Source: Varroa destructor | Taxonomy: Eukaryota > Arthropoda > Arachnida > Mesostigmata > Varroidae | NCBI RefSeq assembly: GCF_002443255.2 | Contig: NW_019211454.1 | Span: 65,774,179-65,838,178 of the forward strand | Length of the DNA stretch: 64,000 bases | Reading direction: 5' to 3' | Notes under the pieces: generated by a model | What the model was told of the DNA's origin: nothing | The model's input: the letters and a program-made list of their open reading frames with translations, nothing else | Databases searched by the model: none | Program-made: the position numbers and the translations under genes | In this document: in pieces, positions 1-13,831 of the stretch | Layout of the letters: each line of letters begins with the position of its first letter | Numbering within the stretch: position 1 is the stretch's first letter

Positions 1-957
1 ATAAACAGCGGGGCGGTTACGTTGCGCTAGACGACGCCCGGTCTTGTTCGCGTGTTCTTCTTTCGCACCGTCAAACATATCCCTTTAGAATTTAGCAGAT
101 AGACAAACGAACCGACGGACCCTGGCTTTCGCCTGTAGGCGCCGATTAGCAGCCGAAACCGGCGACACGCAACTTCGACGAAGTCGTCGCTTTAAGAATT
201 ATGAACAGCAGCCAACAGGGCGCTAACCGTTAAACGCGTAACAGAGGGTGCACGTTATAGAGAGGACAGTTCTCTAAGTTGTGAAAGAAAATGTAGCCAC
301 CGCCAAATCGGTGGCCATAGTTTACCCAGACGATCTGGATGATTGCGAGACATCACTAGCATGAAAACAGATAGGCAACCGAAAAGAAAAATTGAGTTGT
401 CACTTTCCGGCCCGATCTCTGAGACCTGTCCCATGCATTCTTCCAACAACCTTTCTGTAGCCAGTCCTTGTTGCTTCTACTAGCATAGCATAAGTTAATG
501 ATGAGCAATCGACAGACGATAATCCTTCACTGAAATAACCGTTGTTATGGTATTCTTGACTGACGTCGGAATTTACCAACATCGACGTAAACATCAATAA
601 CAGCGAGTAGGTTCAGACCAGGAATTGATAGTCAAGGGCTAAACGAGGTGCCTGACTTCATTACAGAATAGATGTACCACAACGTGAACTACTACTACGG
701 CTGCTACGAATGACGAACGAACTACACGAACCTGCGTGACAATTTTTTCTCTGCTGCTTTTGTTACGATTTCCACAAGCAGAGACGCACGGTGTTTTTCG
801 CGTTAATGTGACAACCGCTATGTTTTGCTTCCGTGCGATATAACAATAACGAAGTAACAACAGTGATCGGCTTGAAAGCCATAGACTGCTTAATTGTGGT
901 GTCTACATTACATTCGTAGAATTACCTTAATAGTTAATGCCCATGCTACGAACTAGT
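1..957. other. Non-coding, moderate GC
   Basis: Three short minus-strand frames (60-75 codons) have no recognisable product. The first 250 bases are CpG-containing and could be UTR or promoter of a gene to the left, but nothing proves it. Confidence 0.5.
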
Positions 958-983
958 AAAAAAAAAAAAAAAAAAAAAAAAAA
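958..983 (+). repeat. Poly(A) tract, 26 bases
   Basis: This is an uninterrupted A run. It could mark the 3' end of an old retroposed copy on the plus strand, but I see no recognisable element body or target-site duplication beside it. Confidence 0.9.
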
Positions 984-1073
984 CACAGTAAAATCTATAG
1001 CTAAACGATTACACGTTGAAGCGTGTGCTCGATAAAGGTCTCTATTCTATGCAATTCTATACAGTATGTGTTC

Positions 1074-1103
1074 ATGACGGATATCTGGATGACGGATATA
1101 TGG
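1074..1103 (+). repeat. 15 bp tandem duplication
   Basis: ATGACGGATATCTGG is followed directly by ATGACGGATATATGG. The two copies differ at one base. Confidence 0.85.
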
Positions 1104-4100
1104 AGTCAAAGGATTCACTAGTAGGAATACCTAAAGACGACTTATCAAGGATCTAGGGCATATTTTTCTTTCGACTATTGTCCTCCTTCAAACGAAAAAA
1201 AAGTTATCTCTGGTCTGCATCTTTGCGGCTTATCTACCAGTAAGAAAAATTAGAATGAGTTTTATTTAAGCTGGTACTCCATGCGAACAAATAGGAGCTG
1301 GATCTAGCTTTTTATGGAATAGAAAGACCAGACGGAATGGCAGTTTGCTCATCAGAAAAAAACTAATGACAAACCAACGAAGTCGATATATACTGCTGAA
1401 ATTTCTATTGAGCTATTAAACCCGGATATAATTCGGCGATTATCCCTTTAAAGGAAGGTTACTGGAAGACATCTTGTTGGAATACCATTGCAGTTCGTCC
1501 GATTCATTACATTTGATTATAGAATGCTTAAGGCCATGCCCCAACGGAAACCCAAGAGTACAAATTCATTGGCTAAAGAATGCTCTGGATTCTTAACAAC
1601 CTTTGCCTTTCAATGTCCGAGAACTTCCGGGCTACATATAATAGGTATAGATCACTGATTAGGTGGTAATAAAATGACGGTGTGCTGTCGATGAATGTAA
1701 CATAACGATGATACTACCGAGATATGTTCAAGTCGAAAGAAGAATTAAAACAATCCGATTGTCATCTGTGACCACTACGCAGTGAAAATAAAAAGCACCA
1801 TATTCAAGTTTCAAACAAGTCTTATTCAAATATACGAGTCCTATGGCAGCATCAGCCTGAGCAGATATATCAATTCGAAAATCCGATGGCAACCTTAGCA
1901 TAGCGTCAATAGCACATTATTACACGGAATGGCCGATCAATCTTTCCCGAAGAGAATACTTTTTTAGGTTTGTTACAACGAACATAGAGTAGCAAAGAGT
2001 TCCAAGTATATCTGTGCTGATAGGTGTAATCTCAAAATCACCATGTGGTTCACGTGATTTAACCACTTCCTGCGGCCATTCCTAACAGGACCGGTTGACG
2101 ACCGTCGAGGTTGTGACAGTTACGTACATTGATCTGTAACGGACAGCAGACACGGACTGTATCAAACAGCAAGGATGTGTCTTCATTACGAAGACTTGAT
2201 GTGCAAGCGGCAAATGGCATCACGCTGGACAATTCGTACTACCATACTTAAACGCTAGGAGAATGTTTCACTTCGAATTACAATAACGTACGGATAGGTT
2301 CAAGGAGGGACCTCTAAAAACTCCTGGCGCGAAGGCTGGACAGCTTACAATGCAGAAACTAGCATTTTGGGCGCAATTCTAAGAGAAGCACTAGCCCTCT
2401 CTGGCCTTTGTCCAAATAGCAAGTTAAGACGTCCTGCGAATAAGCTTGATTTTATGCCTGTCGTATCATGGACGATTGGTATGTTGATGGAGTACTGGGA
2501 AGTTTCAAACAAACACACTTTGCTTTCGAAATATACACATAAATGTCACGTTTTTAACATTAACTAGTTAATTATCACAGTTCAAGATGTCTGTGTAGGA
2601 AAATGGCTTACTAGTGGGTATTACAATAGGCTAACCTATTGATGTCAGCACAAAGCTAAGTCAACGTACCGTTTGCAATCGACCTTCAATATTCGTACAG
2701 GCGATCACCTAGGAAAAATATTTGCCACTTCAGAGCCTCATTGACCTTCAATTTAACCTGTCTAACTAACAAGCCAGACCGTGATTGATACTTCTAAGAT
2801 CATCAAAGAAATTCTTTCTCACTTGAAATCGAGAAAGAATAAAAGAACAACATACTATATAAAAAATATATATATTATCATCAGAAAAAGTATTCTGGTA
2901 CATAGCTTATACACACGGATAATTTTTCTATATAAATATATATGAGAACTATCGAGATATTACGCGTCAAGCTAACCACTTAGATATTAAAATTAATTAA
3001 TTTTTAAATTAAAACATTGTATTACAATACACGACTGCCACCCTCATCAACGTATACGGCACTCAGAACGTATAACAAATTGTTGGCGGCGCATGTAACA
3101 GATTAGCTGCCCCTATTTAAATTCAACATATGGCAGATCTACTCAAGTACTTTCGTTCAGTTTCTAATGTAGTCAACATCGTTGGATCTATATCTTTTTA
3201 AACACTAGGATTTTCTTGTATAACAACATCTAGTTTCTCATCAGATAGGACAGTAAGCGATAAAAATAAATCAATCAGTTTTCTTTGCAATATACGCATC
3301 AAAATAAATGCTTTTTTTTTTTCGCTGCGTTACATGTCTTATCCTCGTCGCAATACAGCTTGCCAAAGACGAAAGCCTATCGTCTGTTGGTCAGCAAATG
3401 CTTGAAAGCATATAATCGATACATACAGAAACGCGTCGTGTTTGCAGCAGAAGGAGCTACAACCTTTGTGCATTTTTAAGACTTTCTGTGTTGTTAACTT
3501 TACGTCAAGACGTGCTTCAAAATCGATTCCGCCCTTCCAGACACGTTTGTTCTACCCACCTCTTTATATCTGTGTAGTTCGAGTAACACTGCGATGTTAG
3601 CTAGTGAAGGACATGGGAACAAGTTGGGTTGGAACAACGTGAAGACTAGGACTTCGGCCAGATCTTCAGCCGACCCAGCGGTGCAATGCTAACAACAGAA
3701 CAATTCGAGAGTGATGACAATGACACCAGAAAGAACAGACGAAGTCGTACCAATCTGGTGCGCGTTATGATAAAACAACGGCGATAACAGTAAAGGCTAT
3801 TTGGACTAAGAATGAAAGACGCTTTTACTGTAGACAAATAATGTTATTTGTATCGAAGCAGTAGCAGAGAGTAAAGCCGAAGTCGTTCAGTATCAGCTTC
3901 ATTTACTGCGACTGCTGCATCCGTATTCACAGCTGCCGCCGCGATGAGGACCGCAAAAGAATCAGTCGCTGACCTCAACAAAAGCTATAGCATAATAACG
4001 ACCAGCAATCGTTAGCGGGCAAAGAGTCGTTAGAGGGCAGTAAGCCAAATAACCGACGGCGACCTTTACACAGCAATAGTAACAACAACAGGAAATAGAT

Positions 4101-4816
4101 AAATCGTTTTCAATGCCGATTTAGTGCAAGTAGATATATTAGGTAATCATTGAACTTCTAGCGTTTTCCTTTCCCATCGACGTCTCCTCTGCGCTCTCCT
4201 ACAAATGATCACGATCAATAAGAAAGGAGAAGTCAGAAATGACCCTTAGCTTGTTACCACTCACTAAATTAGCAACGGCAGCAACAAAATGGGCGGGGGT
4301 AAACCGTTCGTTATAAGACGCGCAAGAGAAGTGGGCATACAGGGCAGATGCAGTACAGCCAACGATAAGCGTGCAATGAAAGGACCGCCTTTTTCTACAC
4401 AGTGTACCATTATTTATGTCAACGAATATTTATTTATTTTGATATAAAATAGTTTGAGAAATTGGTGAGAAGTAAAATCCGAGAAAAAGGTATTTCTCTA
4501 TGAAATAATTAATATGAAACTTTTTTTTTAATAACAAAGAAATAATCAAAGTGTCATATAACACATTGTGCCCTAGCGATACGATTAGTATCATATTTTT
4601 ATTGTTAATATCTACGGTTTATTTTAAAATATAGGTACTATAAATTTTTCATTTTTTTTTAATTGAGTTAATTTTTTATTTAAAGGTTATTATAAAAGGT
4701 TTAATTAATTTTTAATAAAGTTTTGTGCGGTGGCTATATGTTTAGTTATATTCGAATTAAAGTTTAAATGGTTTCGTTACTTACTATGAAATCTCATAAT
4801 ACGGTGGTTTTATAAT

Positions 4817-4829
4817 AAAAAAAAAAAAA
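4817..4829 (+). repeat. Short poly(A) tract
   Basis: Thirteen A residues followed by GAAAAGAAAG lie in the AT-rich block 4.4-5.2 kb. Confidence 0.8.
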
Positions 4830-6149
4830 GAAAAGAAAGCTTTTGATTAATATTCCCTATAGTAAATCATGAAGCTGACTCCGATTGACCCGCTATACAG
4901 AAAATAGTTTGTATTTTCTTTCTAGCGTTTGGATGTAATAGCTTCCTTACCATTGTTAATAAAACGAAAATATGTTATTGAAAAAATAAGTCTGTGAAAA
5001 GAAGTTGAAGCAAGTTAGGCTTCGAAGACTATTTACCCAAATATAACATATATAAATAAAAGATGATTTGCCTGTAAACGTTTCGCTGTTCAAGTTATCA
5101 TAAAAACATAAGATTTGTTTAAATTTCCGACATAAAACCGTCAATTAACTTCCAGGCCGAGTCTAATTTGCTCTTAGTAAAAAAATTACACAATTATTTA
5201 ATTAGATCCTGTTAATTTCAATGCTACACTGCGATAAAGTTCAAAATTTATTGAAGATGCATACCTAGAATTTGAGTCTTGTTTTCGTTTCGTGGAGTTG
5301 AGTTCAGTTATATCGACGTGTCCTTACGTAGCAGCTCTATAAAATATTGACTTAGTTAATTAAGTGACTGGCACTTATATTCCTATATAATACATCTTAC
5401 AAGCCCTGGTCACTTGAACTTGATCTACCTCTTCTCACTTAAAGACAAGAGTGCTCGTACTAACTGTTATGTCGTAATTCTCAGTAATCTAAAGGGTGTA
5501 CTCGGCTGTGAATTTTCTTCCTTGCAAATACTGCTGTTGCGCCGCCCAGGCATTTCTATCAATAAATTAGTGAATCGCCTCATGCTACCATATCTTTCTG
5601 CAGAAAGTTAAACTTCTCCCATCCACAAACTTCCCAGAAAGAAAGTGACGTGTTCGCCGGAACCATAACAGAAGTAGCAGTCTCGATCGAAAGCGGTAAC
5701 AAATGACTAACTTGATCCGTTCACTCGTTAAGGACAAGAAGAGCTTTCTCAGCAAATTGAAATTGAGGATCGGCCCGAAAAATTCGATGCAGTAAATCTC
5801 GGCCTCTTTACCTGACCTTGCCTTCCATTTATTTACCTTGTATTTTGGCCTAATGATGGAAAAATGTAATGTTGACGTTTAAGCATTGCGGAGATGCAGC
5901 CTGAAGCTGGCGTAAGATGCATGTGAAAGCAACCCGCCCTTATATCTGCTGGTAGACTCTTTGCATTTGAGGGTCAGATGTACCAATAGACTTTTATTAT
6001 TAAGAGTAAAGTATATGTGGTACCGCGACAATTTCGCAACTAAACGAGAGCTTCAATGTAGCCTGATCATGAAGCAAATTGTTTCTAGATCGAGATATCT
6101 GTTGTACCAGGTCTACAAGGCACACCGTGAGGCCAACCGGCAGGTTTCG

Positions 6150-6434
6150 TATGAGTAACGTGGCCATTGTCGACGAAGAGGGTGGCTTCCAAATTTCACT
6201 TCACGAAGAACGCGTACATGGCGCTGCAGGTGTAAATATAGCGGCAGCCTCTAATTCAAAGGTGTTGTATGATTATTTCCAGGTTAGGTTTGAGTGTCGA
6301 GCCCTTCGTGGAGCAACCAGTGAAGCGTCGTGGTTCGTAACTCAATTATTAGTAGCCTGTTCCATTAAACCTGTTCATCATACCCGAAGAAATCAACTAG
6401 ACAAGGAAGAAGTCTTTGGCTTGACTAATGCTTA
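6150..6434 (+). pseudogene. Unclassified 94-codon frame, faintly retroelement-like
   Basis: From ATG 6150 the plus strand is open for 94 codons (the frame is open from about 6079). It contains FECRALRGATSEASWFVTQLL, whose spacing loosely resembles the EAEYRAL...EA.WL.LL block of Ty1/copia RNase H. The preceding catalytic context and the later DN and HI motifs are not visible, and no reverse transcriptase or long terminal repeats were found nearby. An overlapping frame at 5961-6158 is in another phase. This is a tentative note, not a family assignment. Confidence 0.13.
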
Positions 6435-6723
6435 ATTGAATGGCGCTCGGATACCCCCCATACCTCACGGTTTGCGCTTCACACGTGCGTATACAGGTAG
6501 AGCTATAGTTGAAAATAAGAGCATTATGGTATGTGAAATACAGAGATTGACCAATGCATAGATAAACCATTTCCACGCATGTTGCAAACATACACGTGAG
6601 CTTTCTTCAGTGGGACAATACTGCTCGAACTTTTTATGACGTCCGATGTTGATTTGGTACTATGTCGTCAAAATAAATTCGTAACCTTTCGTTCAAGTTC
6701 CCCGCAACATAGAAATGTCAAAA

Positions 6724-6741
6724 CATGTATATATATACATG
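6724..6741. repeat. 18 bp perfect palindrome
   Basis: CATGTATATATATACATG is self-complementary over its whole length and is followed by GGGGG. It is probably an evolved AT microsatellite. Confidence 0.8.
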
Positions 6742-9700
6742 GGGGTTGTCTAAAAGATACGATTGCGTACTATAGACGTGAGTAGTTGTGGTGGACATCA
6801 TTCAAATAATGCGAGAGTATTTCGAGTCGAAATTCTGGGCAGAACAAAAAACACTGCGAAGCCAAAATATCAAAGGCTAAACTGGCAACATTGAAGAAAC
6901 ATCATAGAACAGTAGTATAATCGTGCCCTTATGCGATCGGTGCTGTTGTACGTGTCTATATATCGCTGTTGCAGTATTTCGATGCCTTTCGACACAAACA
7001 TTGGAAAAACAGGCCGGTCCAACTGGACAACTGAAAGATCAATAGTAACGCAGGCGTAGCTGCTTTATTCAGTTTTCTTTTGGTGTACGTTCGTCATGTA
7101 CCATCTGGACGAGCATTTCTGCCCATTTCAGCTTTTGATTCCTTCGCTGGACGCACACACGTCTATGCCAGACTATCTAGTTTGTTTCGTTTACTTATCT
7201 ATGGGGTTGAGTAGTGTTTACTAAAGCTTAGGGTTGCTGCTCGTTGATCTGCAACAAAGCAATACTTGTATTTATAGTAATTGTATGGCACAGTGAGATG
7301 ATCGTAGAATCACAGAAGCGCCCCTCACTGACCAACCTCAGTTGGTGTTATGTGCCTTTTAAGATAATTGCGGTAAAAAAAAATTATCCCAAATAATGTT
7401 ATTGCTGTCGATACGAGGCTATCGTCGGCTGTGTCAATATTTTCCCCGCTATTGTGCTTCATCTACTTCACAGTATTTTTTTGCCCCACGCTCATTTTAT
7501 TTTTCGGGATTACGAAGAAGCGTTAAGCTAGACCGATTCCTTCACTAACGCAGTCCATAGAATCGTGAAAACTAGTCAACTAAGTGCGCTTCACTTTATT
7601 ATGCAGGCCTAATATGTGTGTCTGTCAATGTACGTACCTTTTTTTTTGCTGCTGCTCCTGCCCTCACTGAAAGTTGTCACCGTTATCAGGACGTTTTTCT
7701 CCTCTTTGTTTTCTACTCCATTATTGTTTAAGATCGTTGCGATCTTTTCATTGGATTTTGTTGCTTTTTTAGCCTCCTGATAAATTGCGCCTGCAGGAGT
7801 TGGCCGAATGAAGATATTGCCATGAATACGAAAGACCAGGTAGAGAAGTAATACTAAATTTTAAATAAATACTATTATTTACTGTTACTCTGCAGAATTT
7901 TTGTGATTAACCGTTCACGGCAGAAGTCTTAGCTTTGGCCAACCGAAAACACTTAAAACCGACATACCTAAAATACTTAAGACTTTAAGACCGGCATGCG
8001 AAAATGAGGTACGGGAAACTGTAACTAAGTCAAGTGTATCTGAAAATGAAACACGCTGGTATCAGTATACTTCATCATTTTGACGGGTGCTTGGTCCTCT
8101 AACGACATTGGAATTATTTGAAAGGTGACGCGGGAAAAACACGGGCCTACTTGTGTCCACGCGTCGTATTATAATTAGGATTTATAGGAGTCTGTCCGAA
8201 TAGAAAACTTTTCTTTTCAGTGTCATTTCTTAATTAGCAAAATTGTGTTAACTTTAGTGCTCATTAATGGTGCAATAGCTCGTGAATATATTACCACTTG
8301 TATACGTCTGACCGTAAATTGACAGAAAAACAAAAGGCTAAAGAAAGGCAATATTTGGCTATTGCTGTTGTTATTGTATATTATCATTGTCCTGAAACTA
8401 CCTACTCTTTAACCTATTCTACTCAACCTATTATCTCATTTCCAGCGTCATTTACGTTTAGCACTAATCCACAAAGCTTTAATACGGTACTATAATATTG
8501 GAAAAAAGGTCATGATGGAAGGTTCGCTGCTTGACACAACGGTCAGGCTAGACCTGCGCCGTGTCAACCCTTCTTGACTGACGTTCCATTGAACTGCGAT
8601 GCACTAGAATCATTTCCCTACATCCCTGGAATACTCAGTCATCATCTGCTAAAATCTACTAGCAGCCTAAACAGGATGTTTCCGAAATGTTTTCCGTATT
8701 TCGTTTTGGTGATGAACGAATCTTACGTTTATACGTACGTGTACTATAGATTGAGAACATTTTTCCTTACCCGAATTCGGCTCATATGTTTTGTCGAACT
8801 GCTAGACGAGCCTATGGGCTCTACTTCATGTCTGTAGAATGGAACTGATCCCGTGTTCAGAGAGTGCGATGGCGGGCAAGAAAAATGAAGGGATAGTCTC
8901 ACGTCTTTGGGTGTTAAAGGCATAGGCTAACTGCCGAGCAGATTTAACTACTGTGCAAATTCGAAGGATGACAAAGATAGCATTTTGCTGCGGACCTTTA
9001 AGTTCCGAAACATAAGTACGTAATGGCGAAGTTGATTGCAGCTAAATATACGACCAGTCCTTGCAGGTGGACAAACGTAGAGACACTATTTGAAAGGAAA
9101 TAGTTGTAAATATACAGAGATAAACAATCGTCAGAGAGGAGAAGATATTCGTGTTCATAGCAGGCAACAGTTTACTCTGGCTTGTGAAAAAATAAGCCTT
9201 TTTTCTTGCGCTCTTCTTACGTACGATATTTAAAGCTTTACATTTCGAGCATAACTAGCTAATAAACATCAGATATACGCTTAATAAAGCAATTAGGCAT
9301 TTATCGTTCGCCGATAAATTTAAGGCTTCTGCAGCTCGATTACATAGTCATTTCTAGATAATGAGTCCATTAAGTAGAATTAAAAAAAACACATATATAC
9401 CAATAAACATCTGATGTAGCACGTACTCGTTTGAATCACCATTTTTTGTTACAATTTTGTTAAGCACTCGCGCAAAGATGAATAGTAATATTAATAGGAC
9501 GTTGTAGCACATTTTTATTTCATGCTAGGGCGAAATCATAGTTGAGCAATGATAGGAAAGTCTGAACTATTTACATAGATCATTCTATCCCTCATTGTTC
9601 TCAGAATCCTGCACATCATTTCGAGGCAGATTGGACTGAAGCCTATTTTATTTAGAATAGACTAGTATTGAATTTTACAAGCTACGAAATTGCTATTTAC

Positions 9701-11085
9701 AAAATGAGCCCAATTTAGAAAGTTCAAGGCTAGAAAAAAAGATCCCTCCAATTTTATTGGAGATTAATAAACGATTATTGTTTAGTTATGGCAACATCTG
9801 GTACTCAGTAGTCGATCGACTTGAAGAGCAGGCTATTCTCCAGTGAACTTCAAGTACAAATATTAAGTCACTGTAGTAACAAGTCACGGAATGGCGACAT
9901 CGGTATACGCTATGTTAATGTAGAGAATAGAATCAATTTATACAGATAAGGGCAGTGAGACTGACCTTCGGAGGGCGGAACAACAAACTTCGTTATCAGA
10001 CATCCCGTCGTATATCAAAGCGTCCGCCTGTGTGTCAACGAATGCAACATAGATTCAGTGTCGACATGACGAACTCTCCTAGTTCAAAAGGAGGGTATGT
10101 AAAGTAAAAGCTACTATACTAATAATATATTCCTACACGGGCTGCGTCAACGGTCCGGAACCTTCATCGCCGGCTCGCGTAGGTTTCCTTTAGGTTTCGC
10201 TAATAACTATAATACAGTAAGAAATATGTCCGTTGAAATCAGTGATCCTGTACTCCGTTGTTATTCTATTGTTGAAGCGCACTGTCTGGCTTCTTATTTT
10301 ACTTTCAAGTAGTGCGATCCTAGTAGCCCGACCTAATCCGTTTGTGAAGAAACGTGCAAAAACAACATACAGACTCTATAAAAATACCAGGCCACACAGT
10401 TCTAATGCTTTTTAACTCAATCAAGCATACATTAGCATACTACATGTCGAGCGATGAGAAGAAGTTTCAATGTAATCATCCAACACACCGTCAGAATATA
10501 TACTGAACGCGTACCCTGCAAGCTCATTACAAAATCATTATCATTAAAAAGCTCATTATCAAAATTCGGCCATGTTAATCAGGCCGGACACCCTCTTCCG
10601 TCGGCCGATTCCGCGTTTTTAACGTCTTTTAGCACTGATCCAGACTGATACTATAGCCCTATTACCCATGCTGTCGGTGAGAAGTATAGTAATCGTGTTG
10701 GCATAAATCCAACACAAATTTCTCGTTGTTTACACCGCTTGTTTTCGGCTCTCATTATAGAGGTCCGCTGTCTATGCTGCCGGAGGGGGCAGCGGCATCT
10801 CTGAAGCATCATCGTCCGTGATGTGTGCGTACGCGTGTCTCAAGGACAAGACGAACAGGAAGACAACTTTCTCTCGTTTCTGTCGCTGTGATAGAATCAA
10901 TCAGTCACAGTCAGCTAGTGGATTCAAACTCGGCAAGAAATGTGTAAGGCCGCGACAGCAACACGGTCAGTGTTAAATAAATAAGTGCACGACCTGACTG
11001 AGAATCGAAGCAGTACTAATGCTGGCGGTATAGGATAGATCGATCGCGTAAGTTTGCGCTTCTTTGCCTGTCTATCCGCGTGTGG

Positions 11086-11087
<2 letters not shown>

Positions 11088-11129
<42 letters not shown>
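11088..11129. repeat. (AT)21 microsatellite
   Basis: This is a pure AT dinucleotide tract of 42 bases, the longest perfect dinucleotide repeat in the window. It is likely length-variable between individuals. Confidence 0.95.
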
Positions 11130-11131
<2 letters not shown>

Positions 11132-13813
11132 TACCGATTCACTTAAGAATGTTGATAGACGTGCGAACTTGAGGCGATGTGTTTTTGATGCTTTCTAAAT
11201 TTGTCCCATCGACACGGAATAGAGGTCGTCTCGTAAAAATCTCCCATAGAAACGACACATCCAGTGAATGATGTAGCGTATTATTACTGTAAGGAAAATA
11301 TAGAACCGAACAAGGAGGCTCATAGGCCACAGCTTTGAGAGTACGAACGGGAGTGGATCTCAAAACACGGGCAGCATAATGCCTACAATCAATACACAGA
11401 ACTGAACCGTCGTTCTCGACTACGGAGTGAAGTAACGCTACCGGTAGTCAATGAGGAGCTGCCGTTATAACCGTTCCTGTTGATCCGGACGTACTATTAT
11501 CGACAGGACGCGCAACGCGAGTCGGTACGGCAACGCAACAGGTCGTTGAGTATAGTTTAGCTTTGCTATTGTGTATGATCACACGTAAGGTACAGCAAGT
11601 AGGCAAACGTTGAAGGCAAAAGGCATCGTCGCCTGGCACCGAACACAGTATCAACAGCGACTCAGACTCTCGCACGGACGGTGTGATTCGCGCATTTTCA
11701 TGGATTACTTCAGCGAGAGAGTAATGGTAAGAAAAAAACTAGGCGGCCGACGCCGCGACACGAACGATCCTATATACGTTGCAGCTTTTATTATGGCGAC
11801 TTGTATAGAATACAGCGGAGTTCTGTGTGAATGTTTAACTCAAACTGGCCCAATTGCTCACCAGAAGTCGACAGTTTGGCTGTTATTGCAGTAGCAATAG
11901 CAGCAACAATGGCGGTGCCCTCTTAGTTATGTTCATGCGGTTTCACCCATAAAACAACAGCACTTAGAGGATAGTACAGCAGACATGTAAATAGCTAACG
12001 CCCAGCTGATAACGCTCAACGTTGGAACAGATCTCACGAGTATGATCTAATTGTAAATATCACTCCGGCGGTTTCCGTGCATCTTTACATACGTACATAC
12101 ATACATTACCTACACGTAGCAAACTATCCCGTGAACGTTTTATTTTAATCAGCTACGTCAAGCCTATTTACTACTACTATAAGAGGTTACTATAGAAATC
12201 CAGAAAAATTATCCATTGAACACAATTGGCTTTACTATATACTTATTAAAGAGATACGACTGTTGACTACCTAATCGACACTATATAACACCGCTACTAA
12301 CGGTAGGAACGCTAAAAACGAACGCTTTATACGGCATTAGATGCTCAGATCGCAGCTTCAATCTATCAGTTAAAACAAACAATAAACTTCGTTCGATTAG
12401 AATTGGACGCGTCAAAGCTTTCGCTGAGAAATTTCTATTTCGATCCAGTGTTAACCCTTACGACGATTTCCTGAACGCAGCACAACGTCATCACCAATAC
12501 GTCCCACGACCGAATGCATTGGGACAACTGTAAACGTCGTCTTCGAGTCAAACGCTATATAAGGCGCTGAAATTATCAAAGGAGCTAATCAATTTCTAAA
12601 TCCTCCAATTATAGCAGGTATTACTATAAAATTATAATAAAAACACGTGACGTAACCATTGTATTACAGATCTGATCATCCCCACCAAATGATCCGGTAA
12701 GGTTTTCGTCGATCTCAATAACGACAAACCGTAAATGAATAAATAGAATATTAAAAAAAAAATCTCCAGTTTCAGCTTTGTTGTACGTTTACGTTGTAGG
12801 GTTTACGCCGCGTAAAGATCATACGTAAGGATCTTGTACAGCCGTTTTCTCGAGCGAAAACCTTTTACTAGCACCAACAGGCGATTGAAGATTTACTGCT
12901 TCTGGCGAAGATGTATTGAGCTCGCGCGTATTACCGCTAAAAATCGAAACGATATCCTCTAAGACCAGAAGCAATACAACAGTAAGCTTAGATTACGGAA
13001 TAGGTGTTTCCAAATGAATGGTCGTAGGCTGAAAGCCAAACTAGTCGTGAGTTCGATGCATTGGTTCATTCCATAAAGTACAGCTGTGTATATGTGAGTT
13101 AAAATTATAATGGCCATTTTTTTCGTTTGTTACTTACTTTCGTAGGTGTTAGAATGGGTGGGTGTCACAGCAGTAAATGAGGATACACAAATCAGTGTGC
13201 TCTTTGATTGGTTTCCGTTCCACGTTCCATTACGGTTCTTCGCCAATGACGATGACGCCAACGACGAAAATAGGGACAGCGTTTACCGCTGGTACGAAAA
13301 TTAAGAAAACCAGTAAATTATTATGGACACCTTAATGTATGTATCTGCTAAAGGCTTTGTGAGGCAAAGAAAGAACACATGTGTTGCACAGACATCCAGG
13401 AGAGCAGGGACACACGCAGCCCCTTGCCGCTTCGCTTTATTTCCCGCACCTCATCTCCCGATTCTTATTCTAGTTAATGCGTGCTTGTGAATCGTAGTTG
13501 GCTGCTTTCATACTCATCGAACATATACGTATTCTCCCCTGACGACGCTGGGCGCTTCTTCTTTGTGCTCTTTGATATCGATGCCATGTTCTTGTTGTCG
13601 TCGAAATCGCACCCACGTGACGCAACTCGATTTGCTAACGCGTAACGGCATAATCGCACAACTAACTGCGCCTAATCAGAGCTCTTATTCATTTAGAGTC
13701 CGAGAATCGGCCCAACTGTGAAACCCAATTGCAAAACGAGAGCGGATGGTTAGCAAACGATTGACGATTTGAAAGTTTCGAGGGAATGAAGTCACGACAA
13801 TGGCATAAGAAGT

Positions 13814-13831
13814 GCAGCAGCAGCAGCAGCA
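13814..13831 (+). repeat. (GCA)6 trinucleotide repeat
   Basis: Six perfect GCA units lie in a region without a supported gene. Confidence 0.9.

Larger units (their letters stand above)
984..5400. other. Intergenic or intronic, AT-rich in parts
   Basis: No supported gene. AT-rich blocks lie at about 2830-3025 and 4390-5220, with homopolymer runs and AT palindromes. A CNG-containing patch lies at about 3600-4100. Frames of about 60-66 codons are chance-length. Confidence 0.5.

Noticed and set aside
958..983. Poly(A) tail of a retroposed gene copy
   Set aside because: No gene-like or element-like sequence precedes it and no flanking direct repeats are visible, so it is listed only as a homopolymer.
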